Positions 16,377 to 23,410 of a stretch of DNA of 40,437 nt are shown here, in pieces. Both the position numbers and the translations under genes were made by a program. Under the pieces are notes generated by a model. It saw only the letters and a program-made list of their open reading frames with translations, searched no databases and was not told where the DNA came from. Location: the NCBI GenBank assembly GCA_900543515.1, contig UQRW01000019.1, forward strand, positions 1 to 40,437, written 5' to 3'. Within the stretch, counting starts at the first letter, position 1; the number at the start of each line of letters is the position of its first letter. Source of the stretch: an uncultured Collinsella sp. (GTDB lineage: Bacteria > Actinomycetota > Coriobacteriia > Coriobacteriales > Coriobacteriaceae).

Positions 16377-17258
16377 ATGGAATACGCTCTCTCCAACGAT
16401 TCGATTTCTATTAAGGTGTCCACGGCCGGTGGTTCGTTTACCTCGATCGAGGCCGGAGGTCGCGAGTATCTGTGGCAGGGCGATCCCGCCGTGTGGTCCG
16501 GCCAGGCACCGATTTGCTTCCCGATTTGCGGAGGCTTGCGCGATAACAACGCCATGACGTTTGCCGGGCATCATGTAAAGCTCGCCCGCCATGGGTTTGC
16601 GCGCAAACAGGAGTGGAAGCTGCTGAGCCAGAGCGAGAACGAGCTGGCGATGTGCCTGGCTTCGGAGGATAACGCCGCGCTGCTGAGCGATTATCCGTAC
16701 CCGTTTAAGCTTGTCGCCCGCTATACGCTCGAGGACGCTGCCGTGCGCGTTTCCTACGAGGTCACCAACGAGGGCACCGAGGACATGCCGTTCTTTATTG
16801 GCGGTCATCCCGGCTTTAGGTGTCCGCTCGATGAGGGCGAGGCCTATACGGACTACGAGTTGCGCTTTGAGAAGGACGAGGCTGCGGAGCTCTGCACCGC
16901 CGTTCCCTCGACTGGATTGATTGACGTGGCAAACCGCTCCAAGAACCCCATGGTGGGAAAGACGCTGCCCCTGTCGCACGAGCTCTTCGATTTTGCGGAG
17001 ACCATCTTTGACGTGCTCGAGAGCCGTCAGGTCACGCTTTCCAAGAAGGGCGAGGACAAGGGCGTTCGCCTGAGCTTTGAGGGCTTCCCGTATCTCATTG
17101 TGTGGAGTAAGCCCGAGGGCGATTTTGTGGCAGTTGAGCCCTGGGGCGGCCTTTCGACCTGCTCCGATGAGGACGACGTGCTTGAGCACAAGCGCGGCTG
17201 CCTTGTCGCCAAGCCCAAGGAGACCATCGTACGCTCGTTCACAATCGAGATTCTGTAG
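16377..17258 (+). CDS. Aldose 1-epimerase family protein (LacX-like)
   Basis: A 293-aa galactose-mutarotase-fold protein. 'WQGDPAVWSGQAPICFPICGGL' (in parts), 'HGFAR', 'GGHPGFRCP' with its His and the final 'AVEPWGGLSTCSDE' with the conserved Glu and Trp are typical of the LacX/YihR-like branch rather than GalM. In lactococcal and staphylococcal lac clusters a LacX homologue accompanies the tagatose-6-phosphate genes, and here lacC follows about 60 nt later. GAAAGGA precedes the ATG at 16377. Its substrate (a hexose or hexose phosphate) is not established from sequence. Confidence 0.85.
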   Translation: MEYALSNDSISIKVSTAGGSFTSIEAGGREYLWQGDPAVWSGQAPICFPICGGLRDNNAMTFAGHHVKLARHGFARKQEWKLLSQSENELAMCLASEDNAALLSDYPYPFKLVARYTLEDAAVRVSYEVTNEGTEDMPFFIGGHPGFRCPLDEGEAYTDYELRFEKDEAAELCTAVPSTGLIDVANRSKNPMVGKTLPLSHELFDFAETIFDVLESRQVTLSKKGEDKGVRLSFEGFPYLIVWSKPEGDFVAVEPWGGLSTCSDEDDVLEHKRGCLVAKPKETIVRSFTIEIL

Positions 17259-17317
17259 TCGCATGTAGCCAATTCGTTTTGCAAGGCATAAGGAGCCTGC
17301 GAGATAAGGAGCTAGAA

Positions 17318-18253
17318 ATGATCCTCACCGTTACGATGAACCCGTCCGTCGATACGCGCTATCAGCTCGATGAGCTCATTATCGACGACGTCAACCGCGT
17401 GACGCCCGAAAAGACCGCCGGCGGTAAGGGCCTCAACGTGGCCCGCGTCCTGGGCCAGCTGGGCGACGATGTCGTGGCAACCGGCCTGCTTGGTGGTCAT
17501 ATGGGCGCCTATATGGCCGAGCTCATGGATGCCAATGGCATTAAGAATGATTTTGTGCCCATCAAGGGCGAGACTCGTATTTGCCTCAACATCCTCCACG
17601 CCGGCAACCAGACCGAGCTGCTCGAGAGCGGCCCGACGATTGCCCCCGAGGAGCTCGATGCCTTTACCGCCAAGTTTGCCGAGCTTGCGAGCAAGGCCGA
17701 TGTCGTTACCATTTCGGGTTCGCTGCCCCGGGGCGTCGAGGCAGACTACTATGCCAAGATCACGGGCATTGCCGAGAATGCCGGCGCCAAGGTGCTGCTC
17801 GATACCTCGGGTGCTTCGCTCGAGGCCGCCCTTAAGTCCGAAATTAAGCCCGAGCTGGTCAAGCCTAACCTGACCGAGATCAACGGCCTTCTGGGCACGA
17901 GCTTTACCACCGACGATGTGGACGAGCTCCGTTCCGCGCTCGCCTCTGACGCCCGCTTCTCCGATATCCCCTGGGTCGTCGTGTCCATGGGCGCTGCCGG
18001 CTCCGTTGGCTTCCACAATGGCCGTGCGTTCCGCGCAAAGACGCCCGATATCCCTGCCGTTAACGCCACGGGCTCTGGTGACTCCACTATCGCAGGCTTC
18101 GCACATGCCATCGCTGCTGGCGCAGACGACGAGACGGTGCTGCGTACCGCCAACACCTGCGGCAAGCTCAACGCCATGGATCCCATGACTGGCCATCTGG
18201 TCATGGACCGTTGGGACGAGGTCTACAACGGCGTTGTCGTGACTGAGCTGTAA
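17318..18253 (+). CDS. lacC: Tagatose-6-phosphate kinase (LacC; PfkB family)
   Basis: A 311-aa PfkB-family sugar-phosphate kinase, which phosphorylates tagatose-6-phosphate to tagatose-1,6-bisphosphate with ATP. It opens 'MILTVTMNPSVDTRYQLDEL', has the 'TAGGKGLNVARVLGQLG' signature, 'GETRICLNILH', 'VVTISGSLPRG' and the C-terminal 'NATGSGDSTIAGF' with the catalytic Asp. The overall match is closer to LacC than to FruK 1-phosphofructokinase by the segments I can recall, but the two families overlap. AAGGAG precedes ATG 17318. It follows the LacX-like gene, probably in one transcript, and completes AgaS-derived tagatose-6-P use. No tagatose-bisphosphate aldolase is in the window. Confidence 0.85.
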   Translation: MILTVTMNPSVDTRYQLDELIIDDVNRVTPEKTAGGKGLNVARVLGQLGDDVVATGLLGGHMGAYMAELMDANGIKNDFVPIKGETRICLNILHAGNQTELLESGPTIAPEELDAFTAKFAELASKADVVTISGSLPRGVEADYYAKITGIAENAGAKVLLDTSGASLEAALKSEIKPELVKPNLTEINGLLGTSFTTDDVDELRSALASDARFSDIPWVVVSMGAAGSVGFHNGRAFRAKTPDIPAVNATGSGDSTIAGFAHAIAAGADDETVLRTANTCGKLNAMDPMTGHLVMDRWDEVYNGVVVTEL

Positions 18254-18257
18254 GAGT

Positions 18258-18418
18258 TTGGGCGACGGCTCCGGCATCGCTTGCTAGCTCATGTTGACGA
18301 CAAGTGCGGTAGCATTGTGCCGGGGCGCGACGCCGACGTTGTCGTGTTCAATCCCGACCTTACCCTGGTCGAGACGTATGTGGGTGGCAACAGCGTCGGT
18401 AACGCGTTTATCGAGTAG
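18258..18418 (+). pseudogene. Degraded 3' end of a second nagA
   Basis: Between lacC and yhcH the plus strand encodes, from 18287 to the stop at 18416-18418, the C-terminal ~43 residues of a NagA: AHVDDKCGSIVPGRDADVVV and then FNPDLTLVETYVGGNSVGNA ending FIE. The intact NagA ends AHIEDKCGSIMPGRDADFVV...LTLVETYVGGQSVGNAFTE. Upstream (18258-18286) similarity continues only through a frameshift, and there is no start codon. The DNA differs from the intact gene at many third positions, so it is a remnant of an older paralogue, not a fresh copy. Confidence 0.85.
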
Positions 18419-18450
18419 CCGCCAAAGGAACGATCCGAGAGGGGATTTAG

Positions 18451-18924
18451 ATGATTTACGGTGCACTGGGCGATATCGAGGAGTACCGCGGAATGCTCAA
18501 GGGCCTCGACGTGCTGATTGATTGGCTCGAGGAGAACGATCCGGCGGAGCTCGAGGTCGGCAGCCATCCGATTCTGGGCGACAAGGTCTTTGCGAACGTC
18601 ATGGCTCCCACGACTCGTCCCGAGGCCGAGGCTCACTACGAGACGCATCAGCGCTATCACGACCTGCAGATCGACATTGAGGGTCGCGAGGCCTTTAAGG
18701 TTGCCACGGGCAGCCTGACGCTGGTCCAGGAGTTTGACGAGAAGGACGATTACGATCTGGTCGATTCCGACGCCTCGATCGCCGGCGATCTTGCTGACGA
18801 CAAGTTTGCGCTGTTTGTTGCCGGCGAGCCTCATATGCCCACGCTCGAGTTCTCGGGCGATGGCGCGCAGCCGGTCAAGAAGATCTGCTTTAAGCTGCTT
18901 GCCGACGCTTACTGGGAGGAGTAG
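18451..18924 (+). CDS. YhcH/YjgK/YiaL family protein
   Basis: A 157-aa protein of the YhcH/EbgC (DUF386) family, a single cupin-like domain. 'MIYGALGDIEEY', 'LGDKVFANVMAPTTRPE', 'YETHQRYHDLQIDIEG' (with the conserved His-Asp pair likely near the metal site) and 'FALFVAGEPHMPTLE' with 'VKKICFKL' are the family landmarks. Relatives include NanQ-type sialic-acid anomerases and EbgC, the small subunit of evolved beta-galactosidase. GAGAGGGG is before the ATG. Its place at the end of the amino-sugar cluster suggests it handles anomers of the sugars processed here; sialic acid is an alternative. Confidence 0.88.
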   Translation: MIYGALGDIEEYRGMLKGLDVLIDWLEENDPAELEVGSHPILGDKVFANVMAPTTRPEAEAHYETHQRYHDLQIDIEGREAFKVATGSLTLVQEFDEKDDYDLVDSDASIAGDLADDKFALFVAGEPHMPTLEFSGDGAQPVKKICFKLLADAYWEE

Positions 18925-18970
18925 CGCACTGCTCGTGAGCTAGCGTGGTTCCCCTTGGGGAGCGCGTTTA

Positions 18971-19021
18971 AGCCCCGCTGATCGTGGTTCCTTTGGGGAT
19001 TGCGGTTGACGGGGCTTTTTG
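18971..19021 (+). terminator. Probable terminator after yhcH
   Basis: AGCCCCG (18971-18977) can pair with CGGGGCT (19010-19016), followed by TTTTT. The loop is long (32 nt) and contains a near copy of the upstream GTGGTTCC...TTGGGGA sequence. Confidence 0.6.
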
Positions 19022-19086
19022 TTGAGTAGGGGAGTTGCCGGCGGCGTTGTGCCTGGATTGGCGGATGTGTGCCCGAAATCGGCAAC

Positions 19087-19110
19087 AAAAAAGCCGCCCG
19101 AGGGCGGCTA
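19087..19110 (-). terminator. Terminator after tRNA-Thr
   Basis: On the minus strand GCCGCCC and GGGCGGC form a tight stem followed by TTTTTT, ending about 12 nt beyond the tRNA 3' end. Confidence 0.88.
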
Positions 19111-19120
19111 TCTTGTGCAA

Positions 19121-19196
19121 TGGAGCCAGCGACCGGGCTCGAACCGGTGACCCCCGCTTTACGAGAGCGGTGCTCTACCAACTGAGCTACGCTGGC
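19121..19196 (-). tRNA. tRNA-Thr (CGT)
   Basis: On the minus strand a full cloverleaf can be drawn: acceptor GCCAGCG/CGCTGGC, D-arm GCTC...GAGC with AGTTGGTA, anticodon stem CCGCT/AGCGG with loop CTCGTAA (anticodon CGT, codon ACG), T-arm ACCGG TTCGAGC CCGGT, discriminator T and encoded CCA (76 nt). Confidence 0.97.
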
Positions 19197-19353
19197 GGCC
19201 ATGTGGTGACGCAACTGAGACGTCAACGGCTGTCTATGATACGGGACATCGCACATCCGCGCAAGGGTTCTGACGGCTTTTCTCACTTTAAATGCACTAA
19301 TATTGGTGACGTGATGTCTTGCTCTTGCGGATCTCAAGCAGAATGGGGCAGCG

Positions 19354-19836
19354 ATGGCTCAACCCAAGATTCTTCTCACACGCATCGACGACCGGTTTAT
19401 TTGCGGGCAAGACATTGAGCTGTGGAACGAGGCGACTGGTTCCAACCTTGTCCTAATCGTCAACGATGAGATCGCGGCGGATTCGCGCCAATGGGCACCC
19501 ATGAGGGTGGCGACACCCGAGGGTGTCTGGACGCGGTTTTTCTCGGTGCAAAGGACCATCGACATCATTCATACCGCAACGCCGCGCCAATGGATTCTCA
19601 TCATGGTGGCCTCACCCGCCGATGCGCTCGCGCTGGTTAAGGGCGGTGTGCCAATCACCAAGATCAGCATTGGCCATATGCAGGCAGGGAAGGGCAAGCG
19701 CCCCATAACGCCCGCGGTTGCCGTGAGCGACGCAGACGTTGCTGCCCTCAAAGAACTGCAGGCGCTCGGCGTAGAGCTAGAAATCCGCTATCTCCCCAGC
19801 TCCAATCCCGACCCCATCGGCAATCTGTTCAAGTGA
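19354..19836 (+). CDS. Orphan EIIB-Man paralogue lacking the active-site His
   Basis: A 160-aa protein that matches the EIIB at 9630-10112 along its whole length, including 'LVKGGVPITKISIGHMQ' and 'LKELQALGVELEIRYLPSS'. The phosphorylation motif RIDNRLVHGQV is RIDDRFICGQD here, so the phosphate-carrying His 17 is Cys. The conserved N-terminal N-M-R region is also altered (ADSRQWAPMRVATPEG). The reading frame is intact with EIIB-like length, so it is not an ordinary decayed pseudogene. There is no EIIA, EIIC or EIID nearby. It has only a weak purine-rich site before ATG 19354. It may be a regulatory or decoy EIIB, or bind sugar phosphate without transfer. Confidence 0.85.
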   Translation: MAQPKILLTRIDDRFICGQDIELWNEATGSNLVLIVNDEIAADSRQWAPMRVATPEGVWTRFFSVQRTIDIIHTATPRQWILIMVASPADALALVKGGVPITKISIGHMQAGKGKRPITPAVAVSDADVAALKELQALGVELEIRYLPSSNPDPIGNLFK

Positions 19837-19900
19837 TCCCTTGGGGACGGAGGAAAACGGATCATTTTGCCCTTGCGAGGGATGCGAGCGATGCCGTCTG

Positions 19901-20057
19901 TCAAAAACTATGTCCATTTACTACGTTTGATCGGCTATCGCCGAGCATGTCGAATTTGAGAAAAACAAAACTGCAGGTAGACGGCTCGAGAGTTTAACAA
20001 AAACCGGTGCATGGTCGAGCATCCCAGGCTAAACGTAGTAAATGGGCATAGTTTTGA
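19901..20057. repeat. Long inverted-repeat element
   Basis: A ~26-nt arm (19901-19928, containing ACTATGTCCATTTACTACG) recurs inverted at 20031-20057 with essentially one base change plus a one-base length difference in an A run. The arms enclose 102 nt with no ORF. The 19837-20162 gap otherwise holds only this element and the galM terminator. It looks like a small non-autonomous or REP-like element. Confidence 0.65.
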
Positions 20058-20098
20058 TATGTCACTCATACAGTCACAGCGAAAACAAGCCCAAAAGA

Positions 20099-20134
20099 TG
20101 AAAAAACGCCCGCTGGCGGTGGTGCCGGCGGGCG
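20099..20134 (-). terminator. Terminator after galM
   Basis: On the minus strand CGCCCGCCGGC and GCCAGCGGGCG form an 11-bp stem with one wobble, followed by TTTTTT. Confidence 0.9.
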
Positions 20135-20162
20135 CTGCTGTGCGATATGTTGCGTTGTGGGC

Positions 20163-21215
20163 TTAGTGCCTCATAAAGTGGTATTCGATCACATTGCTGT
20201 AGGGGTGACCCGGGCCCACAATGCCCTGCGGGAACAACGGCTGGTGCGGCGTGTCGGGGTACATCTCGGCCTCGAGAGCAAAGCCGGCGCCCCAGCCATA
20301 GTTAGCATCGTCCTTGGCGTGCTCGTCGCCCAGCCAGTTGCCGGTGTAGAGCTGCACGCCCGGGGCAGTGGTGTAGTAGTCCAGCTCGCGGCCGGTCCAC
20401 ATCTCCTCGACGTGCATCGCGCGGCGGAGATTGCGGCCGTACTGATAGCCATCGATGCACAGACAGTGATCGTAGCCACGGGCCTGCTTAATCTGCGGGT
20501 CGTCGGCCTCCATGCCGGGAGCGACGGGGCGCAGCTCGCGAAAGTCAAACGGTGTTCCCTCGACCGGAGCGATCTCGCCGGTGGGGATATTCTGCTCGTT
20601 GATGGGCAGGTAGTGGGCAGCGTTGGCAACAAAGAAGTGCTCGCAGTCCATGCCGGCGTTATGGCCGGCAAGGTTAAAGTATGTGTGGTTGGTCATGGAC
20701 ACGTAGGTGGCGCGGTCGCTCTCGCAGCCGTATTCGATACGGAAGCGGCCGGTGCGTGTCACGGTAAACACGGCCGTAAAGGTGCGGTTGCCGGGCAGGC
20801 CCAGCTCACCGTCCTCAAGCGAGGTGGTCATGCGCACGGCGTTATGGACCTCGTCGAGCTCAACATCCCACACGCGCTTGTGCAGACCATGCTCAAGATC
20901 GCTGTGCAGGTTGTTGACGCCTTCGTTGGCTGGCATATGCCAGTCCGTGCCGGCGATGGTGATCGTGGCGCCCGCGGTGCGGTTTGCCACGGGGCCGATG
21001 GTCGCGCCAAAGCAGGCGGGGTTGTCAAAGTAATCCTCGAGCTTATCGAAGCCCAGCACCACATCGCGCACGTTGCCGGGAATGTCGGGCACGTCGATGC
21101 CCAGCACGGTGGCGCCATAGTCCATAATGCGAACGCAGATCTCGGGCCCGTTGAGGGTGTAGCGATGAACGGGGGTACCGCACGGCGCGGTGCCGAAAAG
21201 CTCGGAAGTGATCAT
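20163..21215 (-). CDS. galM: Aldose 1-epimerase (galactose mutarotase)
   Basis: A 350-aa GalM-type mutarotase interconverting alpha and beta anomers of galactose or glucose. 'RIMDYGATVLGIDVPD', 'ATIGPVANRTAGATI' with its Asn-Arg, 'GVNNLHSDLEHGLHKRVW' , 'MTNHTYFNLAG' with the catalytic-region His, 'ARGYDHCLCID' with the substrate-contact Asp, and 'AGFALEAEMYPDTPH' with the catalytic Glu are all present, in GalM order. Minus-strand TAGGAA sits before the ATG at 21215; a longer frame to 21275 lacks support. It is divergent from the DeoR regulator, which is a possible controller. Confidence 0.93.
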   Translation of the reverse strand: MITSELFGTAPCGTPVHRYTLNGPEICVRIMDYGATVLGIDVPDIPGNVRDVVLGFDKLEDYFDNPACFGATIGPVANRTAGATITIAGTDWHMPANEGVNNLHSDLEHGLHKRVWDVELDEVHNAVRMTTSLEDGELGLPGNRTFTAVFTVTRTGRFRIEYGCESDRATYVSMTNHTYFNLAGHNAGMDCEHFFVANAAHYLPINEQNIPTGEIAPVEGTPFDFRELRPVAPGMEADDPQIKQARGYDHCLCIDGYQYGRNLRRAMHVEEMWTGRELDYYTTAPGVQLYTGNWLGDEHAKDDANYGWGAGFALEAEMYPDTPHQPLFPQGIVGPGHPYSNVIEYHFMRH

Positions 21216-21421
21216 TTGGTTCCTAACATCGAGGTATTTCGGACAAACTGTAGCGCGAACAGGCGAGATTATCACTACACCCCACTAAAGCAGGGGGTAT
21301 TTTTCTCAAAAAAGTGATGATTGGAGCTGTGCGGGCGTTCATTTTTGACGCGCACGAGTCTGATACAATTTGTTCGTTACTGTTTGAATGATATGCGCGC
21401 AAAGAACGGCGAGGATTCATC

Positions 21422-22186
21422 GTGATTAAGGCAGAGCGACAGGATAGGGTTCGTCAGCTGCTCGAAGAGCAGGGCACGGTCTCGGTTAAGGAGATCTCAG
21501 ATGCGTTAGGTGTCTCGGATATGACGATTCGTCGTGACCTTGAGGAGCTTGCGAGCCTGGGCGAGATCGAGCGCGTGCACGGCGGAGCCCGCAGTGCACA
21601 GGGCCGTCCTCACGCTATGTTGCGCCACGAGTATTCGCACAGCGAAAAGCGCACTAAGCATGCCGAGGAAAAGCTGCAGATCGCGCGCCGCGCTGTGGAG
21701 CTTATCGAGGAAGGCTCGACCATCTTTTTGGGTACGGGCACCACGGTTGAGCAGATGGCCTCGATGCTGCCGGCGTTTCGCCTGCGCATCGTGACCAATT
21801 CGCTTTCGGTCTTTAACCTGCTCGAGGCGCGCGAAGATTGCGACCTGTGCCTCGTGGGCGGTATGTACCGTCGCCGCACCGCCGCTTTTGTGGGGCCAAC
21901 GGCTGAGGATACCCTGCGTGCGCTGGGCATCGATGCGGCGTTTATCGGCGCCAACGGCATTCTGGATGGCGACGTGTCTACGTCTAATATGGATGAGGGT
22001 CGTATCCAGCAGCTCGCCTTTAGCAAGGCCGACTCGCGCTATCTGATCGCCGACTCCAGCAAGATCGGCAAGCGCGACTTCTACACCTTCTGCCGCCTGG
22101 ACAATTTGGACGCCGTGGTGTGCGAGCCGGGCATCGCCGCCGAGGATCGTGCCGCCATCGAGGAACACACGCAGGTTATTTGCTAG
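21422..22186 (+). CDS. DeoR/GlpR-family transcription regulator
   Basis: A 254-aa sugar-sensing repressor. The N-terminal DeoR helix-turn-helix shows 'RQDRVRQLLEEQGTVSVKEI', 'LGVSDMTIRRDLEELASLG' and 'RVHGGAR'. The C-terminal sugar-phosphate-binding domain has 'GSTIFLGTGTTVEQMA', 'VTNSL', 'GGMYRRRTAAFVGP' and 'KIGKRDFY'. The start is GTG 21422, with GAGGA upstream. It is divergent from galM, and a TACAAT -10 candidate lies at 21364-21369. LacR-type regulators of this family respond to tagatose-6-P or similar; that is only an inference here. Its 3' half is duplicated at 26545-26940. Confidence 0.9.
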   Translation: MIKAERQDRVRQLLEEQGTVSVKEISDALGVSDMTIRRDLEELASLGEIERVHGGARSAQGRPHAMLRHEYSHSEKRTKHAEEKLQIARRAVELIEEGSTIFLGTGTTVEQMASMLPAFRLRIVTNSLSVFNLLEAREDCDLCLVGGMYRRRTAAFVGPTAEDTLRALGIDAAFIGANGILDGDVSTSNMDEGRIQQLAFSKADSRYLIADSSKIGKRDFYTFCRLDNLDAVVCEPGIAAEDRAAIEEHTQVIC

Positions 22187-22305
22187 TTATCGCTACGGGA
22201 TTGCCAACGGGTGATGCGGGAGGACTTTTACCTCCTGTCATTGTGGAAACCAGCGCGTCAGCGCTACGCGATATGACGCGCAAATAAGGACTCCACTATC
22301 AAATC

Positions 22306-22604
22306 GTCTCAACCTGTGATATCTAGGCGGCCAAAAGCGAGTCAGATGTTACAGATCGAGATTTTTGGCTCGGCCTATTCCGCTTGTCTCGATCTGTAAC
22401 AGCTGGGACCGAATAATTCAGCTAGTTGTTACAGATTTAGATTGGGGACATTGGCCTGTGCATTCATCTCAACCTGTAACATCTAGACGTCCAAAACCGG
22501 TCTTAGTGTTACAGATTGAGACAATTCGGCGGGGTCTACCTTGTTTGTCTCGATCTGTAACGGTTAGGACTTAAAAACTCGGCTACGTGTTACAGATCGA
22601 GACA
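22306..22604. repeat. Array A: four 80-81 bp palindromic repeat units
   Basis: Four hairpin units start at 22307, 22387, 22467 and 22548 (periods 80, 80, 81). Each has a left arm like TCTCGATCTGTAACA, an ~25-nt centre with an AAAA-type core, and a right arm like TGTTACAGATCGAGA, then a ~22-nt spacer. The array fills the gap between convergent deoR and gntR genes. Relatives are at 28541-28838 and 33518-33655. Direct repeats of such hairpins are unlike CRISPR because the spacers are short and partly conserved. Confidence 0.9.
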
Positions 22605-22618
22605 AAAGAAAAAGAACA

Positions 22619-23356
22619 TTAGGACTTGAAAATAAAGTTTTGATAAGGGATTCGCCCAGTTAAGACGGTGCGGCAGACAATTGAGATTAGTTTGCCTCCG
22701 GAGTCGTAAGCATAATGAGTCAGTTCGATGACCGGAAGTTTTGCAACACCATAATTACTGGCTTCGGAATCGCTAAGCTGACGTGCTCTATAGCTTTCCC
22801 TAACAGATTGGATAGACTTGGACAAGTCGTCCATGGTTCTGCTAAATGCCTGAAAATCTAACTGGTTATTCGGAACGCGCGACTTTGAAATGAAGAACGT
22901 ATCAGCGCCTATGAAGCTGCCTTCAAGTTCGTAGGTCAATTCAAGACGCTGAATTTCATCGCGACTTTGACATCCAAATTGTTGGAGCATCATTACGGAA
23001 ATTGGACGACCTGATGTGAGGCCGCCGAAATGTTTGGTGATGGCATCCGGATCAACGCCATCGCAATGGCTTGCAAAGTCAAAGTCTAAAAGTGAATTGA
23101 GTTCGCTAACGCGTTTCGGTGCAACAAACGATCCCTTACCTTGGATTCGATAGATACTTCCACGACGCTCCAGCTCACTCATGGCAAGTCGGACGGTTGT
23201 TCTGCTTACGGCGTATTCGTCGCAGAGTTCCATTTCTGTTGGAAGTTTATCGTCTGCTTGATATTCATCGACGATCTGCTTGAGCAGCGCGTCGGTGAGC
23301 TGTAAATAGAGTGGCCGTTTTTCGTGTGTATCGAGCATTAGAGCCTCAGTTTGCAT
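22619..23356 (-). CDS. GntR-family (UTRA) transcription regulator
   Basis: A 245-aa regulator with an N-terminal winged helix ('PLYLQLTDALLKQIVDEYQA', 'LPTEMELCDEYAVSRTTVRLAM', 'RIQGKGSFV') and a UTRA-like effector domain ending 'ISIVCRTVLTGRIPYQNFIF'. M7 at 23338 (with GAGG 5 nt upstream) is an equally likely start to 23356. The base composition is more AT-rich than the neighbours on the left. It is convergent with deoR across repeat array A and faces the TIM-barrel-like gene and EIICB at 24688, which it probably regulates. Confidence 0.88.
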   Translation of the reverse strand: MQTEALMLDTHEKRPLYLQLTDALLKQIVDEYQADDKLPTEMELCDEYAVSRTTVRLAMSELERRGSIYRIQGKGSFVAPKRVSELNSLLDFDFASHCDGVDPDAITKHFGGLTSGRPISVMMLQQFGCQSRDEIQRLELTYELEGSFIGADTFFISKSRVPNNQLDFQAFSRTMDDLSKSIQSVRESYRARQLSDSEASNYGVAKLPVIELTHYAYDSGGKLISIVCRTVLTGRIPYQNFIFKS

Positions 23357-23410
23357 GTTGGTTATACCTGATGGTTGCCTCAGTCGGGATGTAACGTGGG
23401 CAAGGTAACC

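Noticed and set aside
20005..20015. A further PTS box (CGGTGCATGGT)
   Set aside because: It has two mismatches, no partner at 21 bp and lies inside an inverted-repeat element, so it is probably coincidental.
20157..21317. Long plus-strand frame opposite galM
   Set aside because: It is the antisense shadow of galM; the minus-strand protein has all GalM motifs.
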